DNA from: Cryptomeria japonica
Taxonomy: Eukaryota > Streptophyta > Pinopsida > Cupressales > Cupressaceae
Reading direction: 5' to 3'
DNA: 64,000 bases
Assembly (NCBI RefSeq): GCF_030272615.1
Contig: NC_081415.1
Span: forward strand, 234,989,303 to 235,053,302
Part shown: piece by piece, positions 44,888 to 57,595 of the stretch
Numbering within the stretch: position 1 is the first letter of the stretch
How the letters are laid out: each line of letters opens with the position of its first letter
Made by a program: the position numbers and the translations under genes
The notes under the pieces: generated by a model
The model's input: the letters and a program-made list of their open reading frames with translations, nothing else
Database searches by the model: none
What the model was told of the DNA's origin: nothing

Positions 44888-46355
44888 AAGGATAGATGAA
44901 GATAAAGCACTTGGAGATTGTTAGGATATAATTCTTTTGAAACAAATGCATAGTATGCAATTCTCTATTTAGAATGAATCATTCAAACTTGGCAAGCAAT
45001 CAGTCCAAGAAAAAGATCCATCAGCGTGAGATTTTTTAAATCCTAATATAAATTATATTATATAAAAATTACATGTAATATACAATATAATATGATTCTC
45101 ATGAAAAATCACATTAAGAAAAAAGAAACATATATTAACATTTTATCTTCCCTTAGGAAGCCAAAATACTATAAGATTCACCTTTCAAATAAAATTGAAA
45201 TACTCCTTTTATAAGACCATATAATAACTCCATAATTAAATTTTAGATTGCAATGAGTATAATGGTAACCCCTTATTTCTAGCCTATAATTTATAACCTA
45301 TTTTTTCTATTCAAAGTATATAGAAAAGATAAAAGCTAAAGAAAATATTAAAATTCCAAACATTCTATAAATAATTGGATCCCACCAATATAGCAAGGTC
45401 TTACCCAAGAGACACATATGGATTGACCTATATTCTAGAATAACATTGATAGCTAAACATCAAGGAGATGTGCAAAACCACCAAGTGGCACACTCGAGAG
45501 ATTGCAATGAACAAAAAAAAATATTTTTAATGTAATACACTATATAGAAGGTACATAACAAGGAGTTGAGGTACTTTGTTAGCATTACAAAACTACAAAT
45601 TTCTCTTAAGGGATAATGAAATTCAATGTAGAGTGCTACTTTTGAAACACCAAGTCCTTTGAACCTCAAGACTTGGTCCCCCTAGAAATTTCAACAATTC
45701 TCACTAGTTTCATTCGAAATAAAATTCTAGATGATAAATGTAAACATTTAGGAACAAGTCCCAGGAATAAGTACAAATGAGATTAGGCAAGGTTAGCTTA
45801 GTTAAGTGGAAATGAGAAAAATATATCTTTAATTGGACTAATAAGTTCATATAAGACAAAAAATATCTTATTCAATCTATATTCTTCTAAGAAATACTTT
45901 AATTTTCTTGTGTGGTAAGAGATGACATAAAATTGGTGACTATCTAGGTCAACCTCTTAATTATAAAGCAATGCATCTCAATTTGTTGATTGACATTCCA
46001 ATAGTCATTTTAAATGAAATCTTAGAATGTACATATTCTCAATGCTTACTATGATTTAAATAATTCTTATTTAAATTACAAATGTTGTATAAGGCATTTG
46101 AGATTAATAAGAAAATTAATAGGAAATGTGTATACGAAATTATATATGTTATGTATAATAGTTCATAGAAATTGTTTTGTTAGATATTCTCACTAGAAAA
46201 TGTAATTAATGGTCAATAGGAGATGAAGATATAGTATTAGACTCTATATTTTTCACAAAAGCTTCTCATGTGAAATATTCTCAAAATATTCATGTTTTCA
46301 TCATAATCATCTATAAAATGTGCTTTAATATCATGTGAATGATATGAAAATAGAT

Positions 46356-46422
46356 ACACACACACACATGTACATACATACATACATACATACATACATA
46401 CATACATACATACATACATACA

Positions 46423-46507
<85 letters not shown>
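46356..46507. repeat. Compound (CA)n-(CATA)n-(TA)n microsatellite
   Basis: A short CA run is followed by about 19 CATA units (46373-46450) and about 25 TA units (46451-46501). The stepwise motif change suggests growth from one edge. Confidence 0.97.
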
Positions 46508-46511
<4 letters not shown>

Positions 46512-46861
46512 TTGTAATCAATTATTAGGAGGTGCAATAGATGAATTTTTATTATCATTAATGCTTTCAACTTTGATTGTGTTTTTTTGAATTAGATCTT
46601 GTAATTTATGCTTGAAACCTATGCATGTTTGTGCATAATAACCAAGTTCACCTCAATGATTTTTGTAAAATTATTGATGATTATATGCTTTAGGATGCGG
46701 TTTGTTGGATTTTTAGAGTGGATAAAAATGAGAGATTGTAAGGAAATTAACACCCATAAAACTTTGAAATACATAATCTGCATACTATTGAATCTTAGTA
46801 AAATTCATAAAATCACTTTGTATGAATGAAGAAAATATGAAGTGGTAGCAACTTGATTCAC

Positions 46862-47230
46862 ATTTTCTTTCATATCACCATTCTTTGAAAAATTATTGAT
46901 GCAACAATTGTGATGATGATGAACCATATTATAGAGTATTTGTTGCTAAAAAATTAACCTCAAGACTCCTTAAATGTATGCACATGTGTCAAAAAGATGA
47001 AAAACTACTTAGGTGCACAATATTATTTATAGGTGCATATTTTATTCTTTAAGAAGCATGATTTGTAATTCATCATCATTAAATAGATGTTTTAATTTGG
47101 CACATATAGATTTACATTTGATAACATAATCATTGATAGTTATATTACTCTGTTGCATGTATCTAATAAAGATGTCAACAATAATTTTCAATCCCATATT
47201 TTACATAAAAGTGTCACAAAAATACAAAAA
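46862..47230. repeat. Local duplication module A, copy 2
   Basis: This is a diverged relative of 39880-40290 and 47806-48110, directly followed by module B copy 2, giving the order A-B-A. Confidence 0.7.
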
Positions 47231-47239
47231 CAAAATCAT

Positions 47240-47780
47240 CAAAATATTTAAATAGACCTAAAATTAATAGATAATACTATTAAATAGCATAATATTTAAG
47301 AGTTCCTAAGAACAAACAAATTAATTAAGATCACAACATTATAATCAAAATCAATAAATAATACTCTTAATTACTATAAATGAACATTAAAAAACTATAC
47401 ATTATCTTTTAATACACAATAAAATCTAATTTAAAAAAATTTCTTTACCCTAGGCCTCACAAATATCTTATTGCCCACCCCTCGTGAGTTCATCCACTCA
47501 TTTCATGGAAAACACATTTAATGCTTTGCTAGAGATAAATTTGGTGTCATTGACAAGGTGACATTTTGTCGGTTCATGGTTTCAAGTATGGAATTATGTT
47601 AATACCAAACATTCAAAGTAAGTCACGTTTTAGAGACAAAACCTGTTCCTTGTGACACCTATTCTCTGTGACAACTGAATATGTTGAAGAGAACATGAAT
47701 TCTTACTATGACTATTAAATTATTCTTCTTTAGTACAAATGTTATATCAAGGCATGCTAGATTACTAAGAAACTTAAACT
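47240..47780. repeat. Local duplication module B, copy 2
   Basis: It matches 38740-39255. It contains a 78-bp relative of the EXORDIUM upstream region (47563-47640) that module B copy 1 has mostly lost. Confidence 0.8.
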
Positions 47781-47805
47781 ATAAACTCGTGAAACTTTTC
47801 ATAAA

Positions 47806-48110
47806 AGTGTTTTTTTCATTTTTTTTTATTAAAATTTTAGAACATTAACTGGTATTATGATTGCAATTGCAATGATGATCCTACATATAAAAATGGAGTA
47901 TTACTAGTTAAATATTTATCTCAAGACTCATGTATGCTCTTGTTTCTAAAATATGAAAAACTATTTGAAAATACAATATTCATTATATTCATAATTAATC
48001 TTTTAAGAAACACAATTTGTAATTTATCATCATCATATTAATGTTTTATTTTATCATATAAAGATTGAAACATAATAACACTCATTTTCAATCCCATGTT
48101 TACCCATTTA
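47806..48110. repeat. Local duplication module A, copy 3
   Basis: This copy is closer to 39880-40290 than to 46862-47230, sharing AACATTAACTGGTA, GATTGCAATTGCAATGATGAT and ATTCATAATTAATC-type segments. Confidence 0.7.
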
Positions 48111-48251
48111 TGAGTTAAACCACTTATCTCATGGTCTCCACATTTGAGTGTTATGGTGCACAACATAATTACCCACTATTACAAAAGTTCAATGGCTAAG
48201 ACAAATGAGGAAATTATGCACTATAATAATAATAATTAAATATTGATAATT

Positions 48252-48358
48252 TTTTTTTTTAATTTGACGTACATATCTTATCTTCTTGTGGGATTTGAAC
48301 TGGTAACCTCTCTTTCAAGAGCACAAATTCTCCACCACTAGGCCAACTCAAGTTGTAC
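48252..48358 (-). mobile_element. tRNA-derived SINE with 15-bp target duplications
   Basis: Read on the minus strand, the element has an RNA polymerase III A box (TGGCCTAGTGG, 48335-48345) and B box (AGTTCAAATCCC, 48289-48300), about 44 bp apart as in a tRNA gene, and ends in a run of about 10 A. TAAATATTGATAATT flanks it at 48237-48251 and 48359-48373 without mismatch. It is short (about 107 bp) and non-coding, and would depend on a LINE reverse transcriptase to move. The perfect duplication indicates a fairly recent insertion. Confidence 0.92.
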
Positions 48359-48597
48359 TAAATATTGATAATTACTTATTTGATGATCATCACACTTTAC
48401 ATTACACCATACTTTCAATTTGTGATTTAGAAAAAAAAAAAAAAGAAGCTTTGTATTGACTCTTAAATTTGTTAAAATTTATATTAAAAAAAAATGTGAT
48501 GATCGCACCACCCATGCCAACGTATACTTTTATTTATTTCTTTAAAAATTTAATTTAATTTTTTTTAAATGTACAATAAATTGATAATAATTAATTA

Positions 48598-49689
48598 TGT
48601 TAGGAACCAGAGGCAACTGAGAGGAGGGGGTGGGGTGGGAGGGTGAATCAGTTGTCAATTAATTTCAACCCAAATATAACTTAATCAAACTTGATACTTA
48701 ATACTGGTAGACAAATTAGCAGTTAATATTAATACCGGTGAAATTCAATGCATATGACAGAAAGAGAAGCAACATCCACAACACAGAACAAGGAGATTTG
48801 TACGTGGAAACCCTATAAGGGGAAAAACGATGGTGGGAAACCTTACCCACAATCAGATGATACTACTGCAGATAGTATGTGTATACAAATGGGGTCTGCA
48901 CATGCAGAAAGGCCAACCGCCTAGAGCTCACTGCTCAATCACAAAATAGGAGTCACACTGACTACAATTGGATGATTAAATCCAATGATAATGTACTGCT
49001 TAAAGTAGCATCTCCAATGTTGGATTCAGTACCGGTTAAGCTCTGATAATCACCTTCAAACCTTTCTTGAACCTTCTCTATGGTCTGCTCATATAATCTT
49101 CAATATCCGCAAATACCATGTTACAATACCATAACCATATACCGTCTCTCTATTCTATTACCTTATCTCACAAATGAGATCTTACATATATACCAAAACC
49201 TAAGAATAAATGTGTAGGTCGGCTAATTAAGAATATTACAATTTAAATCAATTATAGATAAGTCAAGATGCGATGCATCATGTCGGCTCAACACAATTAC
49301 AACAATATCCAATTAATTAAATCATCTCCATAACGTGTCGTCCTGATCTGGAATAGATAATGCATGTCGGTCCATAACCTAGACCAATTTGTCGGTAACA
49401 ACAAATATGTCACCCCGATTAGAACAATAACCAAAATACAAAAACCACGTGTCCAAACTATGTCTTCGACATAACCAAGTGATCTCCAGATGATCACAAG
49501 TCATCCTCAGTGTCGGTGAACAATATAACCTGTCGATGAATGCTATACCGGTGACTGTGTATAAGTCACTGAACTTGCCAGTGAACATAATGTGTTGGCT
49601 CAATATAACCAAAGATCTCCAGAAGGATAAGTGTTGATAAGTGTTGACATCAATGACAAAACCAATGCAACACATCCATAATACCAACA
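48598..49689 (-). mobile_element. Sirevirus-like solo LTR
   Basis: This 1,092-bp LTR is in reverse orientation to 32031-33060 and 37638-38684 and is clearly of their family. Its minus-strand start is TGTTGGTATTATGG and its end is GGTTCCTAACA. Perfect AATTA duplications flank it (48593-48597 and 49690-49694). It arose by recombination between the two LTRs of a full element. The empty site is seen in module C copy 1, at about 40566. Confidence 0.95.
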
Positions 49690-51640
49690 AATTAAAAATC
49701 AAATCAAAACCAAAATTAGTTCATAATGTAGGTCTACACAAGGCCCCTCCTAACACACAATTGTTGAGTGGAGAATATTATAATATAATAATCTTTTTAA
49801 TTAAGTTCAAATTTACAAATTATGATACATATTATCAATAATATTTTTGTATTGAATCATTAAAAAGATTATATTGAATACATAGGATATAACTTAGAAA
49901 TATATATTGTTGATGCAAATTAATTTATATTTTCATTGAATTTTCACTTACATATAAAAATAAAAGAGAGATATATCTCTTTTATTTTTTTATAAAAGAA
50001 AATAATCTATATGAAGATATTTATGTATCTTATATGAAGTCTATTATTGTAATTTGACATATACATTTAATGACATGAAGTTCTCCTAGCTTAATTATTC
50101 ATTCTAACCATTTTTCACTTAAGACGTGTCTTATATGAAATGGACAAGCTATTTTAAAAAAAAACAATGGTTCAAATTTCAGCAAAACCAATGCAAGACG
50201 ATTGAAATTGTTTTGGTCATTGATTTTTTTTCTCCTTGTTGTCTGTATGTGCAGTGTGAAGCCAACATGCATCACTTTCCCTTTTTCTTGACTATTTCTA
50301 AGTACTTGCCCTTTTGTGTCATTGCTTTTATCTCTACGACTTTGACAACAAGACACAAATATTATGCCATTTATCATGTCAATAGCCTCTATTCTATGCA
50401 ATTTATCATGTCATTATTTTCTTATCACTATACATTCCCATTCCACACATTTAATCATTTATAACTATAATATATGTATAATCATGGTGCATAAATACAG
50501 TATGACCTACTTATAATCATTATGTAAAATAATATTATGGTATGTATAATCATGAAATAATCACTATGTAAAAAAAATAGTGAATAATAATAAATATTAC
50601 TATAAATATATGAATAATGCATGATTACATTTTCCATTACATTTTATTCACCTAATACTCACTTATTCACTTTTCATTGCAAGAATACGAAAGTGGTGCA
50701 TCTTGGAATTTTACTACCTTCCAAACCATGGCCCACTTGTTGTACAAACATCGAATGCCCTTTGATGCATTATGCTTGGGTTGAGATGACTGAACAATTA
50801 AAATGCCCATAAATTATGGAGTTGTAAAAAGATCTTTTTTTTTATGGAGGTCCAGACTGCACGATCCTTACCTCATCCCTTATGATGTCGGAGACTTGCA
50901 CTCAGCAAGACTTGATCCCTGGTCGGCTCATTTGGAGCCATTCAACTTCACCTAAATAGATCACTTTAATAGGTAAATAGATCGTTCATTGAGAATAGAT
51001 AAGGGGTTTCCTAAATAAATAAATAATAATGATTTTGAAAGTAAATAATAATGATTTTAAAAATAGCACTCCTATCAATAATGATTTTAAGTAACAAGTT
51101 TATTAAGGACAAAATTCACAACATTCAATGACCACCATGGATTCTTGCATATAAATCTCAATCTTATAAATGTCATTGCAACATTGATGAGAATGGACAA
51201 TAATAGTTTCTACTATATATAATTTAAATTCATTTAAAAAATAATTATATAATTATATTAAAATTATATATTATATTTTATAACTAATCTATTAAATATG
51301 ATATAATTAACGCATAATAATTTTTATATTGTAAAATAATATAAATTATATTATTATTATGATTAAAATATTATATAATTAGTAAAATGATAGAAAAATA
51401 ATAATTCCTTCCACACATTTAATCATTATAACTATTATTAAATCATAATTATATTATTGTTGTACTCATATTATTATTTTACTAATTAAACCTCCCTCAA
51501 TTATATTATTATGGTTATTATATAATTATATTATTATTATTCATTATATTTATATTAAATATTATTATATAAATATAGTATAATATATAATTAAAATATA
51601 GTTAAAACCCAGAGATGTAAAATCCCCCTCACATTAATTT
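49690..51640. other. AT-rich spacer
   Basis: The first 410 bp belong to module C copy 2. The rest, to the LINE start, is very AT-rich with ATTATTAT-type low complexity. I see no gene. A T-run followed by GC-richer sequence at 50838-50945 resembles the end of a retroposon in reverse but is not classifiable. Confidence 0.55.
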
Positions 51641-51646
51641 TTAAAA

Positions 51647-53074
51647 ATGATGGCGAGTGAAGCACATAGGGAATGTGAGGTACAGAGGTTGTGTGAGGAG
51701 TAGAAGTGCAGATCGCAGATAGCAGTGAGAAACACGCACAAGGTTCCACATAATGGCCAAACACAGGAAGGTGAAGTCTTGTAGGATACGCATATAGGGA
51801 AGGCAGAAGGCCTCAATGATGATCAAAAAAAGATGCAGCCGTAGAATATCCGGACAAAATGGCGAATACTGGATAGGGATTGGAATAATAATGGGCTGAT
51901 TCACAGAAATCAGAATAATGAACAGACTTTATTCAATGAGGTGGTTGAACCACAACCAAAATTTACCGAAGAAACTAGCATGGATAATTCCATAGCAATT
52001 GATTTAACAGATAAAGTGGTGGAGAAGAAGGGTATTTGGGAAGACCTAGCGTTTATTGCCCGAATTAGTGGACCTAAACAACCAAGGAAATGCATCACGC
52101 CCTGGGTTGAGAAGAATTGGGGTAGCCAGGTAGTGGTAAAATACCTCCCAAAAGGTTTCTTTGTCATAATTTTTGCAGAAAAAGAAGAAAGGGACAAAGC
52201 CCTAAATGCGAAAAACTGGTATTTTGAAAAGTTTCCACTATACATTCAACCCTGGACATCCAACTTTAATCCATTAAAATTGGCGATCTATGACTCACCT
52301 GTATGGATTAGACTATTCAATCTCCCAATTGAGTATTGGGGGGATCCATGTCTTGAAAAAAATGGCTGAACATTGGGTACCTTATTGGAAATAGATGAGG
52401 GCATTATTGATAATGATTCTTATGTGTATGCGAGGATGAGAATTGCAGTCGTTAAACAAATTCCCTCTTGTTTAAATTTAATAATGACAAACGGGATCTG
52501 GAGGCAGAATATAGAAATTGAGAAAGATTTGCAGGAGTGTCAAAGGTGTAGAAGTAGAACACATCTAACCAAGAAATGCAGAATATATGTGCATAGGGAA
52601 AATAACAAAATTCAGAAGGATGAAAAAATGGTTTGGTTGGAGAAAATGAATGCCAGGCCTCAGATGATTCAAGAGGATTTGATGACACAAACTGAGGATA
52701 ACATACACATAGACCATATCCCTCAGCCTTGTCAAAAAGACTTTGAATTAGTCAACCCAGAGTGGGAAGCCATCCCAAACCCAAGCATGACACACCCTAT
52801 AGAGTTTCCAGCTACGAATGAAAATGAGGATTGCACCGTAGATTTTGATACTAGTAACTCGGAGCCAGAAGAGGACGAAGATGTTATCGACATTCTAGAC
52901 CCCAGATGCATTAGCCAATCTGCTAATACTCTCCTGGGCAGGACTAAAGGGGGTAAAGGTAGGAAAAGCAATCGGCAAATTAGAGAAGAAAAAGCCAATG
53001 AAAAAGGTATAGTCAGCATCCGAGACTTCATAAAGAGCTCCAAGGGAGGTATCCCCTCCCTTAGGAAGATATGA
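51647..53074 (+). pseudogene. LINE ORF1 (DUF4283-like plus zinc knuckle)
   Basis: This is the nucleic-acid-binding ORF1 of a plant L1-type LINE. One frame runs from tandem ATGs at 51647 and 51650 to TGA at 53072-53074, with stops near 51701, 51781, 51842 and 52367. The DUF4283-like core lies at about 52040-52350 (VVVKYLPKGFFVIIFAEKEE, then WIRLFNLPIEYW). A CCHC-type knuckle (C-x2-C-x4-H-x4-C) is at about 52537-52580. An acidic then basic C-terminus follows. The stop overlaps the ORF2 start in ATGA. It would coat LINE RNA if intact. Confidence 0.88.
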
Positions 53075-56000
53075 AAATTGCTTCATGGAATGTCAGGGGA
53101 CTTTCGGCCCCTGACAAAAGACGCTTGATCAAAAGAGCGTTGATCAAGCTTGAGACGGACATGATCTTACTCCAGGAAACAAAACTGTGCAGTGATAAGG
53201 TATAGGAATTCATTAAGTATTGCTCAAAATGGGAAGGATTGTTCCAAGATGCCAGAGGTACCGCAAGGGGACTTGGAATGCTATGGAACTCAAAGATCTT
53301 TGAGGTGAATCCAATCGCATCCAACGAATTCTGGATGGTTTGAAACATCAAACATAAATCAGGGGGCATATACTTCCCTCTTGTCAACATTTATGGGCCA
53401 ATTAAAATAGATGAAAAACTGAGGGTATGGATAGAGATTTATGATCAATTACAATTTTTGGAGAAACAGAAAGTTATCCTGGCCGAGGACTTTAATGCAA
53501 TTCTGGATATAGACGATAAAGTTGGTGGTCTCAGAAAGATCACAAAAGTAATGGAGGATTTCAGAGAATTCATTTTGAAATGTCAAGTAATGGATGTGGT
53601 TCCTAAAAATGGTAAGTTTACATGGACCAACAGAAGCCTTAATTTCTCTAATATTTCTGAAAGATTGGATCACTTCTTTGTAGGTGAATGGTGGGCCAAT
53701 GGCAACTTCTCCATAGACACTAACATCATCCCACAAGCGGGTTCCAATCACTTACCGGTTATGCTGTCTATCAATCATGAAATTCCCAAGAATAGGAACT
53801 ACTTTAAATTTCAGAGCATGTGGTGGAGGGATCCCTCTTTTATGGAGTCATTAAAGGTGTGGTGGCAGGAGAGCGATACTTATATAGGTTCTCCTAGCTA
53901 CCGGTTTGTCAAAAGAATCCAATACATCAAAAACAAAATCAAACAATGGAACAAGTTGACATTCAAAAATATTTTCACAAAAAAACTAAGAATTGAAGAA
54001 GAATTGGAAGAGATCAATAACAGAGTTATGTCTGTAGGTATGGACCGTGAAGATTACACAAAAGAAAAATCACTTAAGGAGAAATATGTGGAAGTGTTAA
54101 GTAGAGAAGAGGTATACTAGAGGGATAAATCAAGGGTGCTATGGATTGCAGAAGGAGATCAAAACACAAAGTTTTTTCATGCCTCTGCTAAAGGTAGAAG
54201 AAACAAGAACAAAATAATGTTGGTCCTAGATGACAATGGGTCGTTGAGAAATACTGAGGCTGGAATTGAGCAAGTTGCACTAGAACACTTCGAAAAAGTT
54301 TTGGGGTGCAATAATCAATCCTGGAGCGCATCCGATAACAGATTATTTGAAATTCTACATAAGATGGTATCCGAGGATGAGACAGTAATGTTGTGCAAAC
54401 CGTATTCTTTGGATGAAATTAAAATAGCTACATTCAAGTTGCACCCCCATAAGGCCCCGAGTCCAGATGGAATGACTGCGGACTTCTATCAAAGATACTG
54501 GGATTTTATGGGCCACGACATCTAGATGGTAGTAGAAGAATTCAGGAAAAAAGGTAAGTTTGTTAAAGAATTGAATAACACACTTATAACATTAATTCCC
54601 AAAAAATAGGATTGCAACACAATGAATGATTTTAGGCCCATATCGCTATGCAATACCATATACAAAATAATATCAAAGGCTATGGCTATCAGACTAAAGA
54701 AAATCCTTCCTCACCTCATCTCGGAAAACCAAAATGGTTTTACCCCTGGAAGGGAGCTAGCAGACAGCATCATTCTGGTATCTGAGGTAATGCACTCTAT
54801 ACACAAGGAAAATTTAAAAGGCATGATCATAAAGCTTGACATTGCAAAAGCATATGACAAGGTGGTATGGCAATTCTTGGTCGAAGTTTTAGATTGTTAT
54901 GGCTTTCCGAAGGAGTGGATAGACTGTATTTCTTTCTGTATATCCATAGTCAATTTCTCCTTGCTGGTGAACGGTTCGGTTTGTGGCTTTTTTAAAGCAA
55001 CTAATGGGTTGAGGCAGGGGCACCCCCTATCCCCTGCTCTCTTTGTCCTAATGGCAGAGGTGCTTGCGAACTTGATTAAATCAAAGCGAGCAATCAGGCA
55101 GTGGAATGGCATTCAGGTCCATAGAGCAATGGAGCCCATCACACACTCGCAGTTCACTGATGACACGATTTTGTTTGGAGAAGCTACGATGAAGGAAGCT
55201 AAAGGAGTGAGGGAAGTATTAGAAGAATACTCTTGGCTTTCGAGTTAGGAAATGAATAACGACAAGTCACACATTTTCTTTTTTAATACAAATAGTGTGA
55301 ATCAAAATCACATCGCTCAGGTCCTAGGTTTCAACAGTGCCGAGTTGCCTCTCAAATACCTTGGGATCAGAATTGATAAGGGTAGTAGACAAAATCAAAT
55401 TTGGGATGATGTATTAAATTCATGCAAAATGAAATCAGAGCAATGGAAGAATAGGTGGCTCACTTAGGTTGGTCGACTTCTAATGATAAGATCTATGTTA
55501 GTAGCAGTTCCAATTTACAGTATGCAATGTTTCCACATGTCAAATCAAGTTGGTACTAAATTAGATGGACTGTTAAAGAAATTTGCTTGGGAAGCGGGCA
55601 AGGATCATAGAAGGATACCCCTGATCAACTGGGATACCATGTGTCTGCTAAAAGAGGATGGGGGTGCAGGGCTAAGAAAAATGAATCTCCAAAGCATGGC
55701 CCTTGGTGCAAAGCTATCATGGAAAATGTATAAAAATCTTGAGAAGTTATGGTGTAGAATTTTTCAGAAGAAATATCTGGACTCTGATGTGCCGGATCGA
55801 ATTTTCACAATGGCCGATTTGGAAATGGGTTCTCCCACATGGAAATTTCTCTGGAAAAGCTGAGACATTATTATGAATCACATTTCCTGGAAGGTTGGCA
55901 ACAGGTGTAGGGCTAAGTTTTGGTGGGATTCCTGGGAGGGCGAACCACCACTGACATAAAGCTTTGAAGATCAGGATTGGATTAATTCCATTGAATCAGC

Positions 56001-57230
56001 CATAGGCTTGCAAGTGGCTAATTATTTTGAAGGGCTCGAATGTCATGACATAAGGACTTGGAAAAGGATAGCAATAGGTAACCCTGAGTTATGCAAGAGG
56101 TTGGAAGTAATAATAAAAAATAGAGCAGTTTTAGCCACGGATGAGGAGGACTATTTATTTTGGTGTGCTGCCAAGTCAGGGGAATACAATGTTAAGTTGG
56201 GATATGAAGTACAGAGACATAGAGTGGTTAATCCAAACTGGCCTAGCAAGCCATGTTGGAATAAATGGGTGCTGCCTAAAGAAAGGGCGTTCCTATGGAT
56301 CACCCTAAATGGACGAATTCTCACTAGGGATAGACGCAAGACAATTGGTATCCATGGACCAAGTTGGTGCACGTTATGCAACACTGAGGAAGAATCGATG
56401 GATCATTTACTTTTCAACTGTAAGTTTTCTTAAGGGAGTTGGGAATGGTTTCTAGGCATGATGAACCTTCACACAGTTAGGAATGCGACACTGAAGGAAT
56501 TTCTAGTTTCATAGTCAATATACAACCAGTCTAAGTGGGGTGCATTGTGGTTGGTGGGCCCTGAGAAAGGAATAAGCGTATATTCAAAGAGACTTCTAGT
56601 CCAATAGAGGTTGTAATTAGCAATCTAAAGGTCGCCATTGAGGAAGATCTAAGTGGCAAGTCTAAGAATGTCAGAAAGCTACGACTCAATGATTGGGATC
56701 TGGGAGTGGAGAAGAATTGGTCTTTTAAGAATGTGATTTGCCATTATCCAAATAAGAAAATAGATAGGAAATAGGTCCGATGGGCCAAGCCTCACTGTAA
56801 TTGGGTTAAAATGAACTTTGACAGGGCCTGTAGAGGTAACCCTGGGTAGGCTGGTTATGGAGTAGTCATACGGGATGAGGAAGGGAATTTTGTGGCAGGC
56901 ACCTACGAGCAGATTGGACGTACAATAAATAATGAAGCAAAAATTAGAGCCCTTGAGGCTAGGCTACTTCTTTGCAAAAAGAAAGGATTATCTAAAGTGC
57001 AGGTCGAGGGAGATTCTCAGGTTATCATAAATGGAATTATTAACTCCGGGTTTACCAATTGGAAATTGGCCAGATGGCTACCTCAAATACACAATATGTG
57101 CAATCAATCAAGCCCTATGAGTATCTCACATCTATAGGAAAGGTAATCAATTGGCAGATCTTTTTGCCAATCTTGGTGTCATGTCGGATGAGGTAGAAGT
57201 GATAGTTGAACCCGAATCGATAAGCTTGGA
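53071..57230 (+). pseudogene. LINE ORF2: endonuclease, RT, zf-RVT and RNase H
   Basis: This is the catalytic ORF2 of the same LINE. The ATG at 53071 opens an APE-type endonuclease (SWNVRGL start, LLQETK near 53170, NIYGP near 53390, then RLDHFFV and SNHLPV at about 53665 and 53740). RT follows at about 54450-55230 (HKAPSPDGM, DFRPISL, GLRQGHPLSP). Its catalytic box is FTDDTI instead of the usual FADD. A zf-RVT (C-x2-C-x9-H-x4-C) lies at about 56365-56430. RNase H is at about 56780-57220, with D, E, D and D acids present. Frame is kept from 53071 to 56433 despite stops near 53203, 53341, 54118, 54523, 55246 and 55861. A frameshift lies before RNase H. It is not functional. Confidence 0.92.
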
Positions 57231-57595
57231 GATTAAGGAGCTGAATAGAATGGATTTAGTTGAAAGAAAGAAAGTAGGGGTTGGGTAATGTCTCCAGCAT
57301 CTAGGTTTGCGAATGTACCTGCAGTACCAAGATGAGGTAGCAGAGGAATCATACATGTTTAGCAAACTGACCATTCAAAACAGCAGTGTTGGCGGAGCAA
57401 GTAACTTCTGATCGACATAAAGCATTTCTAGGACATAATGGTACAGATTGCATGATCTTGATCTTTTTGGAAAGTGTGCTTCAGATGGAAAATACTAGAA
57501 AACTCAGAATCTATTAAAGACCCACCTCCCTTGGCTCAGCCTCAAGGAAATTTGAGTGTGGAGCAGGCTATTGGGGAAGAGAAGAGTTTCTTCTA

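Larger units (their letters stand above)
42951..46861. other. AT-rich spacer with microsatellites
   Basis: I see no gene or recognisable transposon. The frames found here are products of simple repeats or AT-rich sequence. Confidence 0.6.

Noticed and set aside
44695-44960. Cys-Val-rich open frames
   Set aside because: They are translations of the (CA)n microsatellite.
46237-46570. Tyr-Ile and Tyr-Met-Cys-Val repeat frames
   Set aside because: They are translations of the CATA/TA compound microsatellite.
50838-50945. Possible second reverse SINE
   Set aside because: A T-run and a B-box-like GGGATCAAGTC are present, but no A box lies at tRNA spacing and no target duplication could be found.
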